Shown here piece by piece: positions 42,059-49,997 of a stretch of DNA of 64,000 nucleotides. The notes beneath the pieces are model-generated. The model ran no database searches. It was not told where the DNA came from and saw only the letters and a list, made by a program, of their open reading frames with translations. The position numbers and the translations under genes were made by a program. This stretch comes from Caldifarciminota bacterium (lineage in GTDB: Bacteria > Hydrothermota > UBA3072). The stretch covers positions 1-64,000 of the forward strand of contig JAFGHJ010000030.1 in assembly GCA_016930175.1 (NCBI GenBank), written 5' to 3'. The first letter of the stretch is position 1; every line of letters begins with the position of its first letter.

Positions 42059-42868
42059 ATGATGAATATAGAAAAACCTGAAGAAAACAAAGAGCAATTT
42101 AGTAAAGAACGTGCAAATCGCATCATAGCAATTGCGTTCGCTGTTTTTATATCGGTAGGAATCGTAATGTCTATTTGTTACGAAATGGATTTAATTCCAA
42201 AAGCGGTTGAAGGAGAACAGGGTTTTGTAAAGAAAATCGAGAATTTATTTAATTCCGATGATACGGATTTTTCAGATGCAGATATAGAAAGGGCAAACGA
42301 TTACTTCCGGGATGGAAACGCATACTTCGATGAAGGGAATTTTGAGATGGCAGTCTGGAGTTTTGATAGCGCGTTAAGTTTATATCCTGAGTTCGCTGAT
42401 GCTTACAACAGCCGCGGCTGTGCTTACTTTTATAGCAGTAAACCTGATTCGGCGATGCGAGATTTCAATAAGGCAATCGAAATAAATCCGGATTTTTACG
42501 AGGCTTATGGTAATCGAGGAAGGGTTTATGGGTTGAGAAAGGAATACGAATTTGCATTTCAGGATTATAATAAAGCATTGGAATTAAATCCGGAATATTC
42601 TGAAGCGTACACCAGCAGAGCGGTTTTATATGCTATTCAGGAAGAATATGACGATGCTCTCCGGGATTATGATAAAGCATTAGAATTGAATCCAAAGGAT
42701 AGCAGAGCCATATTTAACAAAGCTATTCTGTATGAGGATTTGGATAAGTATGGGGAAGCTGTTGAATTGTACAAAAAATTCATCGAGGTTGCTGAGAATC
42801 TCGACAAAAGGATAATTCCTTATGCCGAAAAAAAGATAGAAGAACTTGAGGATTCTTTAGGGGAATAA
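42059..42868 (+). CDS. Membrane-anchored TPR protein
   Basis: 269 residues. One membrane helix near 24-42 (IIAIAFAVFISVGIVMSIC), then a linker and five clear TPR units of 34 residues (AYNSRGCAYFYSSKPDSAMRDFNKAIEINP and so on) up to about 245. A probable inner-membrane scaffold with its TPR domain in the periplasm or cytoplasm. A lipoprotein gene follows 15 bases later and may be its partner. The start could be either of two adjacent ATGs; the promoter spacing favours a leaderless message. Confidence 0.87.
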   Translation: MMNIEKPEENKEQFSKERANRIIAIAFAVFISVGIVMSICYEMDLIPKAVEGEQGFVKKIENLFNSDDTDFSDADIERANDYFRDGNAYFDEGNFEMAVWSFDSALSLYPEFADAYNSRGCAYFYSSKPDSAMRDFNKAIEINPDFYEAYGNRGRVYGLRKEYEFAFQDYNKALELNPEYSEAYTSRAVLYAIQEEYDDALRDYDKALELNPKDSRAIFNKAILYEDLDKYGEAVELYKKFIEVAENLDKRIIPYAEKKIEELEDSLGE

Positions 42869-42883
42869 TATTTGGAGGGTTTT

Positions 42884-43417
42884 ATGAAAAAAATTTCAAG
42901 GTTAATGATCGTTGTATTATTTATTGTTGTTCTTCTTAAGTGTGCTACAGGGCAAGCACCTCTTAGAAAAACCGTTGAAATAGATGAAGATATACATGAA
43001 AAGGCTATCGTAGTCATAGGAATAGAAGAAAGAATCGGAAGTCCCAAGTCTTTAAATTACTTTTTTATCAGAAGTTTTATATTTAAAGATAGCGGGAATG
43101 TGATGCATCAGATTTGCGCTGATTATGGTTATACGGGAAAAGAGTGGGAATTTTATACAAAAGCATATAGCCAGGAAGGACAACCCTTACAATGTGTTAA
43201 AATAGATAGTAATGTGACTCGGTATGAATCTATTAATGTTTATTATGAAGCAGTAGGTGTAACAATTGCGGATGATTATATTAGAAATCATTTAAACGGA
43301 TTCTCAATTAAAGTATCAGCTAAGAGCGGTGATTCGTTTACAGTTGAACCGACCCCAAAACAAATAAAATCTCAACTTGCTAAGATACAAGAATATAAGA
43401 AATTACATGGTTTATAG
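42884..43417 (+). CDS. Putative lipoprotein
   Basis: 177 residues from ATG 42884, which is preceded by GGAGGG; the frame also opens at a TTG (42872) that overlaps this Shine-Dalgarno sequence. The signal peptide ends at a lipobox VLLKC (Cys 19). The mature part is a mixed alpha/beta domain with no motif I can name. It is probably cotranscribed with the TPR protein gene 15 bases upstream. It is likely anchored in the inner or outer membrane; the role is unknown. Confidence 0.72.
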   Translation: MKKISRLMIVVLFIVVLLKCATGQAPLRKTVEIDEDIHEKAIVVIGIEERIGSPKSLNYFFIRSFIFKDSGNVMHQICADYGYTGKEWEFYTKAYSQEGQPLQCVKIDSNVTRYESINVYYEAVGVTIADDYIRNHLNGFSIKVSAKSGDSFTVEPTPKQIKSQLAKIQEYKKLHGL

Positions 43418-43535
43418 TTGATGAGTCTCGCACTTTCGTTTTTCTTGCAAAAAATACAATGTGTTTCTACCATTTTTATATAGGGACGTTAGGTCTTAAT
43501 CAAATTTTGAACCTTTTCTCTATTTTTTAATTTTA

Positions 43536-44339
43536 TCATTTTTTGTAAAAAGGATTTTTGATTTTCATGATATCCTCAAAAGATCCTTTATCTGAAGTTA
43601 TAGTATATGGGATATAGTAATTGTTAATTTCCTCTGACACGTTTGATAACAGCCAAATAAAATGTAATTTCAATCCTCTTCTTTCGCTCCGTCCGAAAGA
43701 TATCCCTCTATGATACTTGTATACTTGCATTAAGACTGCATTCTCATTAGTTTTTTCAAAATAATGCGTATCAACTTTTGTAGTATCTCCTGTAGTTTTT
43801 TTGAAGTAAAGAGTGTCAAATTTTTCTACAGATTTTTCAGAGAATGGAAAACCGCTACCGATAGTAGTATCAACAAGTTCGTCCCCTCCAGTATAATAAA
43901 TGGTAAAATCATCTTCTTCTGTGCTTGTAACAGAAATACTAAGTGCAGGATCAACATCTAGACGGTGATTTATTTGAATGTCTTTGGCTATAGCATTCCC
44001 GGAATTGAATAAATTGCAACGAAATATTATTGCCTTATAATTAATCTTATTGTAAGTAGTGTTAACAGGGTCAATGTCTCTTACCTCCAGATATAATTCA
44101 GGTTTTCTTGACATTTCGTTAAGCTGGCGGATTGCAACGCATAAAACCACCGCATTAACTAAAAGAGCGAAGGCTGTAAATCCTAAAGTTAGATATTTGA
44201 TTTTAGATGATTTTTTAACCTCTCTTACTGTATCATCAACCGTTGAATCAATTTTGTTGAATTTTTCTTTTACATCTTTGCGAATTGATTTTAATATCTC
44301 AACAATTTCTTTCTGAGGGTCTTCGTTCTCTTTTTTCAT
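43536..44339 (-). CDS. Hypothetical single-pass membrane protein
   Basis: 267 residues. A charged N-terminal helix of about 45 residues with heptad character (EILKSIRKDVKEKFNKIDST) is followed by one membrane helix near 49-70 and a beta-rich domain (YLEVRDIDPVNTTYNKINYK). This topology resembles small membrane sensors or anti-phage accessory proteins, but no motif supports that. It lies next to the toxin-antitoxin pair, with a gap of about 200 bases. The start is an ATG with weak GGGTAAG. I do not recognise a family. Confidence 0.6.
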   Translation of the reverse strand: MKKENEDPQKEIVEILKSIRKDVKEKFNKIDSTVDDTVREVKKSSKIKYLTLGFTAFALLVNAVVLCVAIRQLNEMSRKPELYLEVRDIDPVNTTYNKINYKAIIFRCNLFNSGNAIAKDIQINHRLDVDPALSISVTSTEEDDFTIYYTGGDELVDTTIGSGFPFSEKSVEKFDTLYFKKTTGDTTKVDTHYFEKTNENAVLMQVYKYHRGISFGRSERRGLKLHFIWLLSNVSEEINNYYIPYTITSDKGSFEDIMKIKNPFYKK

Positions 44340-44537
44340 AAAAAACTTACCCTAAAGTTTTCGAAAAAGAAAATAAACACATCCCTTTTTCCCAGACAAC
44401 TTGATTTTTTTAAGATATCCATTGTATACTAAAAATTTAAAAAGATTGAGAAACTAGTCAAGGGGAACCGAGTCATGCGTCGAGCGTCTTGCGTCACGAG
44501 TCAAACAAAAAACTGATATGGAGATGCTTCGCGTTCC

Positions 44538-44915
44538 CTATCCGAAATATTTGATAATTCTATCCCTATTCTCATTTTCTTTATCTCCTTTATAATAAAT
44601 TTCTATTAACGTTACTTTATCTCTATCGTTTTCTTTTTCGCTGTACGCGTATATTACTCTAATTCCGGAATAGCTGCCTCCTCCTAGTGACTGACAACTG
44701 AACCTTGTGGCTTTAAAGATTTTGGGTTCTTTTATTCCCAATCCCGGAATCCTGTATAATCCCTTAACGTCGTGCTTCTCAATATGGTGCATATAAACCT
44801 GTGCCAATAAAAATCTGCGCAAATCATCCTCTAATGTTCTATGTTTCTTCAATTTCTTCATATCTTTATCAAATTCAGGCAAGCGGATAACTTCTAAATG
44901 TTCTTCAATCTTCAA
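44538..44915 (-). CDS. RelE/HigB-like toxin candidate
   Basis: 125 residues, TTG start inside the end of the upstream gene (11-base overlap). The fold pattern is RelE/ParE-like: an N-terminal helix with EFDKDMKKLKKHRTLEDDL, a central strand KGLYRIPGLGIKEPKIFKATRF, and the C-terminal strands GIRVIYAYSE and VTLIEIYYKGDKENENRDRI. This matches HigB/RelE-type toxins, which cut mRNA on the ribosome or inhibit gyrase. Coupling to an HTH-Panacea protein makes a toxin-antitoxin pair likely. It is unusual in following, not leading, its antitoxin, unlike classical higBA. Confidence 0.7.
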   Translation of the reverse strand: MKIEEHLEVIRLPEFDKDMKKLKKHRTLEDDLRRFLLAQVYMHHIEKHDVKGLYRIPGLGIKEPKIFKATRFSCQSLGGGSYSGIRVIYAYSEKENDRDKVTLIEIYYKGDKENENRDRIIKYFG

Positions 44916-45702
44916 TATCGTATTCTCTCACATTGTACGGCGGATTTCTGTAAAAAACCAATTCGTAATCTATAGGTTCTTCATCCTCTGTGGTCAACCA
45001 TGGGATATCTCCATGTGAATATTCGCTTATCTGGGCAGCGTTCATATCTGAAAGCCTGTTAAGAACTTCATCGATAACATCTTTTTCGGAAGCGCTTAGT
45101 TTTTTAAGATCGGGTTTCCTTCGAGGAAGATATTTGGTTTGCGGATAGCTATAATAATCACTGTCGACTTTTTCGATTTCGCCTTCTTTGACCATCTTTT
45201 TAACAAGCTTTGCAAACTCTACAGGGGTCGGGCCGTATTTGTTTTTAATATAAGAAGCACCTATAAGCTGCTCTTCATATTTCTCGTAATAATCGAAATC
45301 GATAAAATAAAGAAGCTTATAGATAACAGTTTCTCCCACATTAGCCTTGGAACCGACTTTGTTAAGAATATAAAGCAAAACTTCTTTAAATTTCTCAAAA
45401 TTTTTCTGAGGCACACTTATACGCATTACAGGAGTTTCGGCGGTTTTTTCTTTAGACTCTTTCTTCTCTTCCAAAATTACTTCAATCCCCTTTCTCAAAT
45501 CCATCAAGTCATTAACATCGACCTCGAAAATTTCAGCCAATTTGAACAATTCCTCAGCACAGACTTTTCTTTCTCCTGTTTCTATTTGAGAATAAGCGGA
45601 TCTAGACACCCCTAACGCACTTGCAACTTCTCTTTGACTTAAACCCGCATTCATCCTCAAATCTTTTAACCTCCTTCTTAAAACTTTATCTATCCTACTC
45701 AT
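44905..45702 (-). CDS. HTH-Panacea (DUF4065) antitoxin candidate
   Basis: 265 residues. An N-terminal XRE helix-turn-helix (about 5-62: LRMNAGLSQREVASALGVSR) is joined by a Lys/Glu linker to a DUF4065/Panacea domain (about 100-255): LLYFIDFDYYEKYEEQLIGA, YIKNKYGPTPVEF and the C-terminal SEYSHGDIPWL. Panacea domains are known as promiscuous antitoxins that neutralise many toxin folds. The HTH would autorepress the operon. Shine-Dalgarno AGGAGG; promoter at 45785-45758 with a near-perfect inverted repeat at 45712-45729 before the ATG. Confidence 0.82.
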   Translation of the reverse strand: MSRIDKVLRRRLKDLRMNAGLSQREVASALGVSRSAYSQIETGERKVCAEELFKLAEIFEVDVNDLMDLRKGIEVILEEKKESKEKTAETPVMRISVPQKNFEKFKEVLLYILNKVGSKANVGETVIYKLLYFIDFDYYEKYEEQLIGASYIKNKYGPTPVEFAKLVKKMVKEGEIEKVDSDYYSYPQTKYLPRRKPDLKKLSASEKDVIDEVLNRLSDMNAAQISEYSHGDIPWLTTEDEEPIDYELVFYRNPPYNVREYDIED

Positions 45703-45711
45703 TTCACCTCC

Positions 45712-45729
45712 TAAGGGAAACCTCCCTAA
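45712..45729. promoter_or_regulatory. Candidate operator of the toxin-antitoxin operon
   Basis: TAAGGGA-AACC-TCCCTAA: 7-base arms with one mismatch, between promoter and start codon and touching the Shine-Dalgarno sequence. A good site for autoregulation by the encoded HTH protein. Confidence 0.5.
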
Positions 45730-45757
45730 CCTTAGAATAAATTTAACTTTTATCTAT

Positions 45758-45785
45758 AATATAACCAAGTTAGATTATCTGTCAA
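45758..45785 (-). promoter_or_regulatory. Promoter of the HTH-Panacea/RelE operon
   Basis: TTGACA at 45785-45780, 16-bp spacer, TATATT at 45763-45758. Confidence 0.65.
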
Positions 45786-45818
45786 GGCCTTGTTTGATTT
45801 TTTAACAGGGGAATTCTT

Positions 45819-45850
45819 TATTTGTGATATTTGTGTGATTTGTTGTTAAA
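45819..45850 (+). repeat. TATTTGTGATATTTGTGTGA word copy
   Basis: 32 bases, one mismatch from the copy at 60506-60537 and closely related to 19761-19790. All end in TTTGTTGTT. Confidence 0.75.
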
Positions 45851-45893
45851 AGTTTTTCTCTAATCCGTATTCAAACACCCAAATCGTTGAATG

Positions 45894-45952
45894 GTTAAAT
45901 AGGAACATATAATCATAGTATTAATTTAGTGTACTAAATTAATAAGTCAAGC
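45894..45952. repeat. 59-bp exact direct repeat, copy 1
   Basis: Identical to 48845-48903. It contains a 24-base palindrome (45920-45943: ATTAATTTAG-TGTA-CTAAATTAAT). On the minus strand it reads TTGACT (45950) and TAAATT (45928) at 16 bp, a possible promoter overlapping the palindrome. Confidence 0.85.
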
Positions 45953-46215
45953 ATTGGAGATTTCGTACATTAAATTAGAGAAATGGGAAAATAGAAAAAT
46001 GGGTAAATGGGGGAGACAAAATAAAAACTGCGAGGTGTCAGTAGGTTTTTCGTTAGTGTGTTAGTGCGTGGGTGTGTTGTTGTGTTTTGTTTTTTTGCTA
46101 AGCCCTAACCCCTAAATCCTATATCCTAAAATTGCTGACTAACAGTTAAAGATCTTTGTGGTTTTTGTGAAAACAGAGTTACGAGTTAGCAATAACAAAA
46201 AAGAGGCAAGCTAAT

Positions 46216-48354
46216 TTATTTCAATATCACAATTTTTTCTGTTTTTGAAAAGTCGTCTGCAGTCATACAGCAGAAGTATAGGCCGGCGTTGAGATTATAA
46301 GTATTTAGCTTTACTTCATACATACCTGCTTCAAGTTGTCCCTTAACCAGTACTGATGCTAATCGGCCCGTAACGTCGAATAGGAGTAAATTAACAGCGG
46401 AAAATTTAGGCAGTGCAAATCTAATTTTCTCTTCTGCACTTATCAGATTCGGGCAGTAAAGAGCAAAAGATTCTATTTTTTCTTCTATACCTGTTACCAC
46501 TCCGACTCCTTCACCTAGCAATTCTACAATATCAAGAGAAGCATTGCTTTCTATTCGTAAGGTATCCGTATAAACCATCTCGGAATCCGGTGTAAAGCTA
46601 ACCGTTATGATGAGACTGTCACCGGGTATAATTAGAGTATCTGTCGGATTCCAATTATTCGAGAAAACGGATAAATCGTTAGAAATATTACTGAGAATAA
46701 GATTTGTGTCCCCTGTATTTTTAATAGAAAGAGGCAGGTCGTCCGAAAGTTCTACGGTTACAGTATCAAAATCGAGAAGAGTTGCGGATAGTTCGAGAAC
46801 TGGTCTTCTTTGATCAAAGAAGTACCTTCCCATATCAGAAATTGTACCATCCGGGTCATATGGAGAGGAAAGCATTCCCGCATCGATACATGGAGATTTT
46901 GTTGAATCTGGAGTGGGGAAGTTTTCCCATGTCAAATGGAAGTCGCTGATTGTATCTACAAATAACGGGTCGAGGAATATATTACCGTATATATCGCATG
47001 AATCTCCGTTGAAGTTGACTGTATCGAGTACTCCTAAAGGAGCAGCAAGGCCTATTTGATCGTAATCGTAAAAATCCGAGTTGTATACCAGTCCGCCACT
47101 ACCTGTTATTACGTAGTCATTGGTAAAATGCTCAAATATACAATTTGTTATAAGCCAATTGGTAGCATTGTAAAAATTGACAGCTGCCGTTCCCTCTATA
47201 GACCCGTATATAGTACAGTGGTCCATCAGGAATTCTGAGTTGTTTTCATAAACTGAAATTGTGCTTGCCCTATAGGCTCTGTTATTAACAAATGTGCAAC
47301 GCGAAACGTTTATAGAATCCCGATCTATATATATAGCTCCGCCTCCGAAATTATATCCTATTCCATCAGCATGATTCTTGATGAAGGTACAGTTCGTAAT
47401 ATTGAGATTAGAAGTTTCTTCAATGCAGATGGCTCCGCCTTGCCCGCCAGAAAAATTGTCATTGAAAGTGCATCCGGAGATTTCCAGCGGGATATCTGAT
47501 AGATAACCGTAGACGGCTATAGCGCCGCCGAAATAAAAAGCAGAATCATTACTGAATTCGCACCCCGAAATAGATATCGTCGGATTATCGCCCCAGTTAA
47601 ATATAAAGATAGCTCCACCGTACTCATCTGTAGTTGTATTAGCACTAAAAGTACATTCGGAGATTTCCAATGTATTTCGATCTGCTTCATAGGCGCATAT
47701 TGCCCCGCCCATTCCTGCTGTATTCCCGCCAAAAGTGCATCCGGAAATTTTTATAACGCTTTCAACTGCTTCTATATAGATTGCCCCTCCAAAATCTACC
47801 GCTGTACTATTGGTAAAGGAACAATCGTAAATTTCTATTGTATCTTCTTCCACATAACCGAGTTCTATTGCACCTCCGGTACCTCCATTATTATCCCTGA
47901 AAGTGCAGTTTGATATTTGGGCACGGTATATTGTAGATACGGCAACTGCGTTGTTACTCATTGTGCAATGTGATATGAATACGGAAGACGGAAGTCTAAT
48001 AGCCTCTTGGGCATATCTAAGATCGCAGTATGACAGCTGCAGGACGCCACTGCGGATCCCGGTCCAGCGGGAAGATGTGTCTTCAGGAAAAAAATATATG
48101 GAGTCATTTACTGTTCCAATTGCGTTAAAAGAACCGTTTACCCTGATATAATAAGCTCCAAGGAAAATTACTTCGACACCGGGTTCTATAGATAGAGTTG
48201 AATCGGTAGGTACTGTAATATTTCCGGTTATATAATAAGGTGAGTTTGCTTCATACCAGGTTCCCGAGACATTACCTCCGGGAATAGTATCGGCAGATAG
48301 TGTTAATGTTATAAAGAAAATTGTAACTGGAATTAAAAAGATAAAATTTTTCGT
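46216..48354 (-). CDS. Right-handed beta-helix (polymorphic-type) surface protein with C-terminal sorting domain
   Basis: About 713 residues from the proposed ACG codon at 48354. Signal peptide (M/T)KNFIFLIPVTIFFITLTLSA, then many repeats of the type ISGCTFGGNTAGMGGAI and CTFSNNTA-like, i.e. chlamydial-polymorphic-protein/parallel beta-helix repeats. An ASPM/HYDIN-like Ig domain follows (about residues 545-630) and a C-terminal sorting domain starting FALYCPN. The frame stays open to an ATG at 48468, but those 38 codons contain the promoter (48407-48379) and dispersed repeat words, so they are probably not coding. Confidence 0.82.
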   Translation of the reverse strand, partial: TKNFIFLIPVTIFFITLTLSADTIPGGNVSGTWYEANSPYYITGNITVPTDSTLSIEPGVEVIFLGAYYIRVNGSFNAIGTVNDSIYFFPEDTSSRWTGIRSGVLQLSYCDLRYAQEAIRLPSSVFISHCTMSNNAVAVSTIYRAQISNCTFRDNNGGTGGAIELGYVEEDTIEIYDCSFTNSTAVDFGGAIYIEAVESVIKISGCTFGGNTAGMGGAICAYEADRNTLEISECTFSANTTTDEYGGAIFIFNWGDNPTISISGCEFSNDSAFYFGGAIAVYGYLSDIPLEISGCTFNDNFSGGQGGAICIEETSNLNITNCTFIKNHADGIGYNFGGGAIYIDRDSINVSRCTFVNNRAYRASTISVYENNSEFLMDHCTIYGSIEGTAAVNFYNATNWLITNCIFEHFTNDYVITGSGGLVYNSDFYDYDQIGLAAPLGVLDTVNFNGDSCDIYGNIFLDPLFVDTISDFHLTWENFPTPDSTKSPCIDAGMLSSPYDPDGTISDMGRYFFDQRRPVLELSATLLDFDTVTVELSDDLPLSIKNTGDTNLILSNISNDLSVFSNNWNPTDTLIIPGDSLIITVSFTPDSEMVYTDTLRIESNASLDIVELLGEGVGVVTGIEEKIESFALYCPNLISAEEKIRFALPKFSAVNLLLFDVTGRLASVLVKGQLEAGMYEVKLNTYNLNAGLYFCCMTADDFSKTEKIVILK

Positions 48355-48378
48355 AATCCTCCTTAAATTCTTAGAATC

Positions 48379-48407
48379 AGTATATGGATTTTTTCTTATA
48401 TTGTCAA
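48379..48407 (-). promoter_or_regulatory. Promoter of the beta-helix protein gene
   Basis: TTGACA at 48407-48402, 17-bp spacer, TATACT at 48384-48379. Shine-Dalgarno AAGGAGG at 48364-48358. Confidence 0.7.
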
Positions 48408-48685
48408 GACGATTTGTTGTTGATGAAGATGAGAGAAGTTGTAAGTTAGAATTTAGTTCGTGGTTCATTGTTCGTCGTTCGTAGTAGAAGATTCTACGAA
48501 TCTAAGTTGAGTAGTAAAATAGAAAAATGGTTAAATAGCTATACGGATCCTTCGGATCAGTAATAATTTTGAATTTTGAGTGTTGAACGATATTAATTTT
48601 GAATGTTTAATTTTAAATTTGCAATTTTCAACTTACAATTTACAATTAGATACTCGGCGGTAAACGGATAGCCGATTTTCTTAGT

Positions 48686-48729
48686 CGCTTTGTGTGAGAT
48701 TAATATTGGGTTGTGGTGGGGCTCTTGAC
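48686..48729 (+). repeat. CTTTGTGTGAGATTAAT-TTGGG word copy ending in TTGAC
   Basis: Matches 15255-15300 closely: CTTTGTGTGAGATTAAT, then TTGGGT-GT-GTGGG and CTTGAC. In both, the final TTGAC is a possible -35 box (here TTGACT with TAGAAT 17 bases on), but no gene follows here. Confidence 0.7.
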
Positions 48730-48844
48730 TTATCCCCAAAAAATCTTTAGAATCTAAAATCGAAATTTTAACAGGGTCACCTATGAAATGTGAAAAGATT
48801 CCATAGATTCTTCGAATCTCGTCGAATCCCCAAATCTCCGAACA

Positions 48845-48903
48845 GTTAAATAGGAACATATAATCATAGTATTAATTTAGTGTACTAAATTAATAAGTCA
48901 AGC
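48845..48903. repeat. 59-bp exact direct repeat, copy 2
   Basis: Identical to 45894-45952, including the palindrome at 48871-48894. The flanks differ, so it behaves as a discrete unit. Confidence 0.85.
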
Positions 48904-48905
48904 GC

Positions 48906-49056
48906 GGTGCGTAGCACCGAGTCACTAGTCGCTGGTCATTAGTCAAAAAAAGCAAAAAAAACGACGGAAGACGGCAAAGAATACAAAGAAGTCAAGAGGC
49001 GATGCGTAGCACCGAGTCATCAGTCACTAGTCTCTGGTCATTAGTCAACAAAAAAC
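48906..49056 (+). repeat. Two GTAGCACC...GTCATTAGTC blocks
   Basis: Blocks at 48906-48950 and 49001-49056 each hold GCGTAGCACCGAGTCA, then imperfect 10-base units (AGTCACTAGTC, GCTGGTC, ATTAGTCAA). A shortened relative is at 53080-53115 after acpP, and a variant at 44467-44511. The first block also has a GGTGC/GCACC hairpin. Confidence 0.7.
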
Positions 49057-49162
49057 TTTGCGTCTTTGTGTGAGAACAGAGTTTCGAGTTAAAGAAACAG
49101 GTATTAGGTTTAGGGGAAAAATAGAAAAATACGGGCCGCCGGGCATCAGCTTAAAAAAACCC

Positions 49163-49190
49163 TTGACAAATTTGAAAAAATCATTATAAT
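49163..49190 (+). promoter_or_regulatory. Consensus promoter of the 49230 lipoprotein gene
   Basis: TTGACA at 49163-49168, 16-bp spacer, TATAAT at 49185-49190. Confidence 0.75.
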
Positions 49191-49200
49191 ACTTTATATA

Positions 49201-49214
49201 ACAAAGCACTTTGT
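49201..49214. promoter_or_regulatory. Candidate operator palindrome ACAAAG-CA-CTTTGT
   Basis: Perfect 6-base arms just after the predicted transcription start and four bases before AAGGAGGG. It could be a repressor site or a 5' hairpin. Confidence 0.45.
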
Positions 49215-49229
49215 TGTAAGGAGGGTGAA

Positions 49230-49997
49230 ATGGCTGGAGAAAATATTAAATTTAGTTGTTTTGGTTTGGTGTCTTTTGTCGTGCTGATTGTTTGCTTTCT
49301 AGGTGGATGTGGTTCTATTGTCAAATTGGATTATTCTTCCAGGTTGATAGGTGAGTTCGAAAACGAGAAAATTTTCTATGTCTCTGAATTTGAAGATAAG
49401 AGACCGGAAATTGAAAAAAGGGGTACAACGCCTGCTTTTAAAAGAGGCTTGGGGTATGATTTTTTCTTGCCGCTGCCAGAAGTTGCTTTTGAACCTATGC
49501 CTCCCGCAGATTTTTTAAGACAAAATCTTTCTTCCGGAGTAAAAAAGATTTCAAGAATAACTTCCAACCCTGACTCAGCCGATTATATCATTTCGGGCTC
49601 GCTCGATCATCTGTGGCTCCAGCAAAGACCTTCGGTCTTGTCAAAAATATCCGGTTGTACTGCTTTGGGTGCCAGTTTGCTATGTTTGCTGGTGTTGTCT
49701 TTCGGAAATGAGTCGTCCTCCGGTTATTTGCTAACGCTCGGAATGGTTCCTCTTTTTTCTTCGGTGGGCATGGCGGCAGGTAATATTGAATACATAGGTA
49801 TTATGGAAGTAACCATAAATATTAAGGGGGTAAAAGATGGGGCTTTGCTTGCGAAGAGTTTCTCCGCCGAAAAGAGGAAAAAACTTTCCGGTTTCTCGCA
49901 GTTAGAGCAAACGGAATTTATTAATTCAATTTTTGAAGAAACAATGGATGAAATTCTTTATTATTTGATTGCTGGAGAGAAAGAGAAAAATGGCTAA
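49230..49997 (+). CDS. Putative lipoprotein with membrane-associated C-terminal part
   Basis: 255 residues. Signal with lipobox FLGGC (Cys 27). The mature part has a YajG-like feel (FYVSEFEDKRPEIEKRG; ADYIISGSLDHLWL) up to about 135, then a hydrophobic stretch of about 50 residues (GASLLCLLVLSFG...YLLTLGMVPLFSSVG), then a strand-rich end. Possibly an outer-membrane assembly or transport lipoprotein. The 3' end overlaps the next gene by 8 bases. Function not recognised. Strong Shine-Dalgarno AAGGAGGG. Confidence 0.7.
   Translation: MAGENIKFSCFGLVSFVVLIVCFLGGCGSIVKLDYSSRLIGEFENEKIFYVSEFEDKRPEIEKRGTTPAFKRGLGYDFFLPLPEVAFEPMPPADFLRQNLSSGVKKISRITSNPDSADYIISGSLDHLWLQQRPSVLSKISGCTALGASLLCLLVLSFGNESSSGYLLTLGMVPLFSSVGMAAGNIEYIGIMEVTINIKGVKDGALLAKSFSAEKRKKLSGFSQLEQTEFINSIFEETMDEILYYLIAGEKEKNG

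Larger units (their letters stand above)
45703..46215. repeat. 513-base intergenic mosaic upstream of the toxin-antitoxin operon
   Basis: Apart from the operon promoter, this gap contains a TATTTGTGATATTTGTGTGA block (45819-45850), one copy of the 59-bp exact repeat (45894-45952), an AAATGG/AAATAG-rich patch (45961-46012), GTGTGTTAGTG-type words, CCCTAACCCCTAAATCCTAT (46106 onward), and CTTTGTGGTTTTTGTGAAAA (46155). No open frame looks real. Confidence 0.65.
48469..49229. repeat. 760-base intergenic word mosaic
   Basis: The densest mosaic here. In order: GAAGATTCTACGAATCTAAG (48487-), a GGATCCTTCGGATC dyad (48544-48558), TTGAATTTTGAGTGTTGAAC, a CGGCGGTAAACGGATAGCCG patch, CTTTGTGTGAGATTAATATT (48689-48729), GAAATGTGAAAAG with TAGATTCTTCGAATC (48784-48830), the 59-bp repeat copy 2 (48845-48903), two GTAGCACCGAGTCA...GTCATTAGTC blocks, and CTTTGCGTCTTTGTGTGAG. 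The promoter of the next gene ends it. No open frame is supported. Confidence 0.7.

Noticed and set aside
45139-45615. 158-codon frame opposite the HTH-Panacea gene
   Set aside because: It lies wholly within a well-supported gene on the other strand; Phe/Leu-rich composition reflects antisense of Lys/Glu codons.
48906-49056. Short tandem words as a CRISPR remnant
   Set aside because: The units are 7-10 bases and imperfect, without spacers of constant length.
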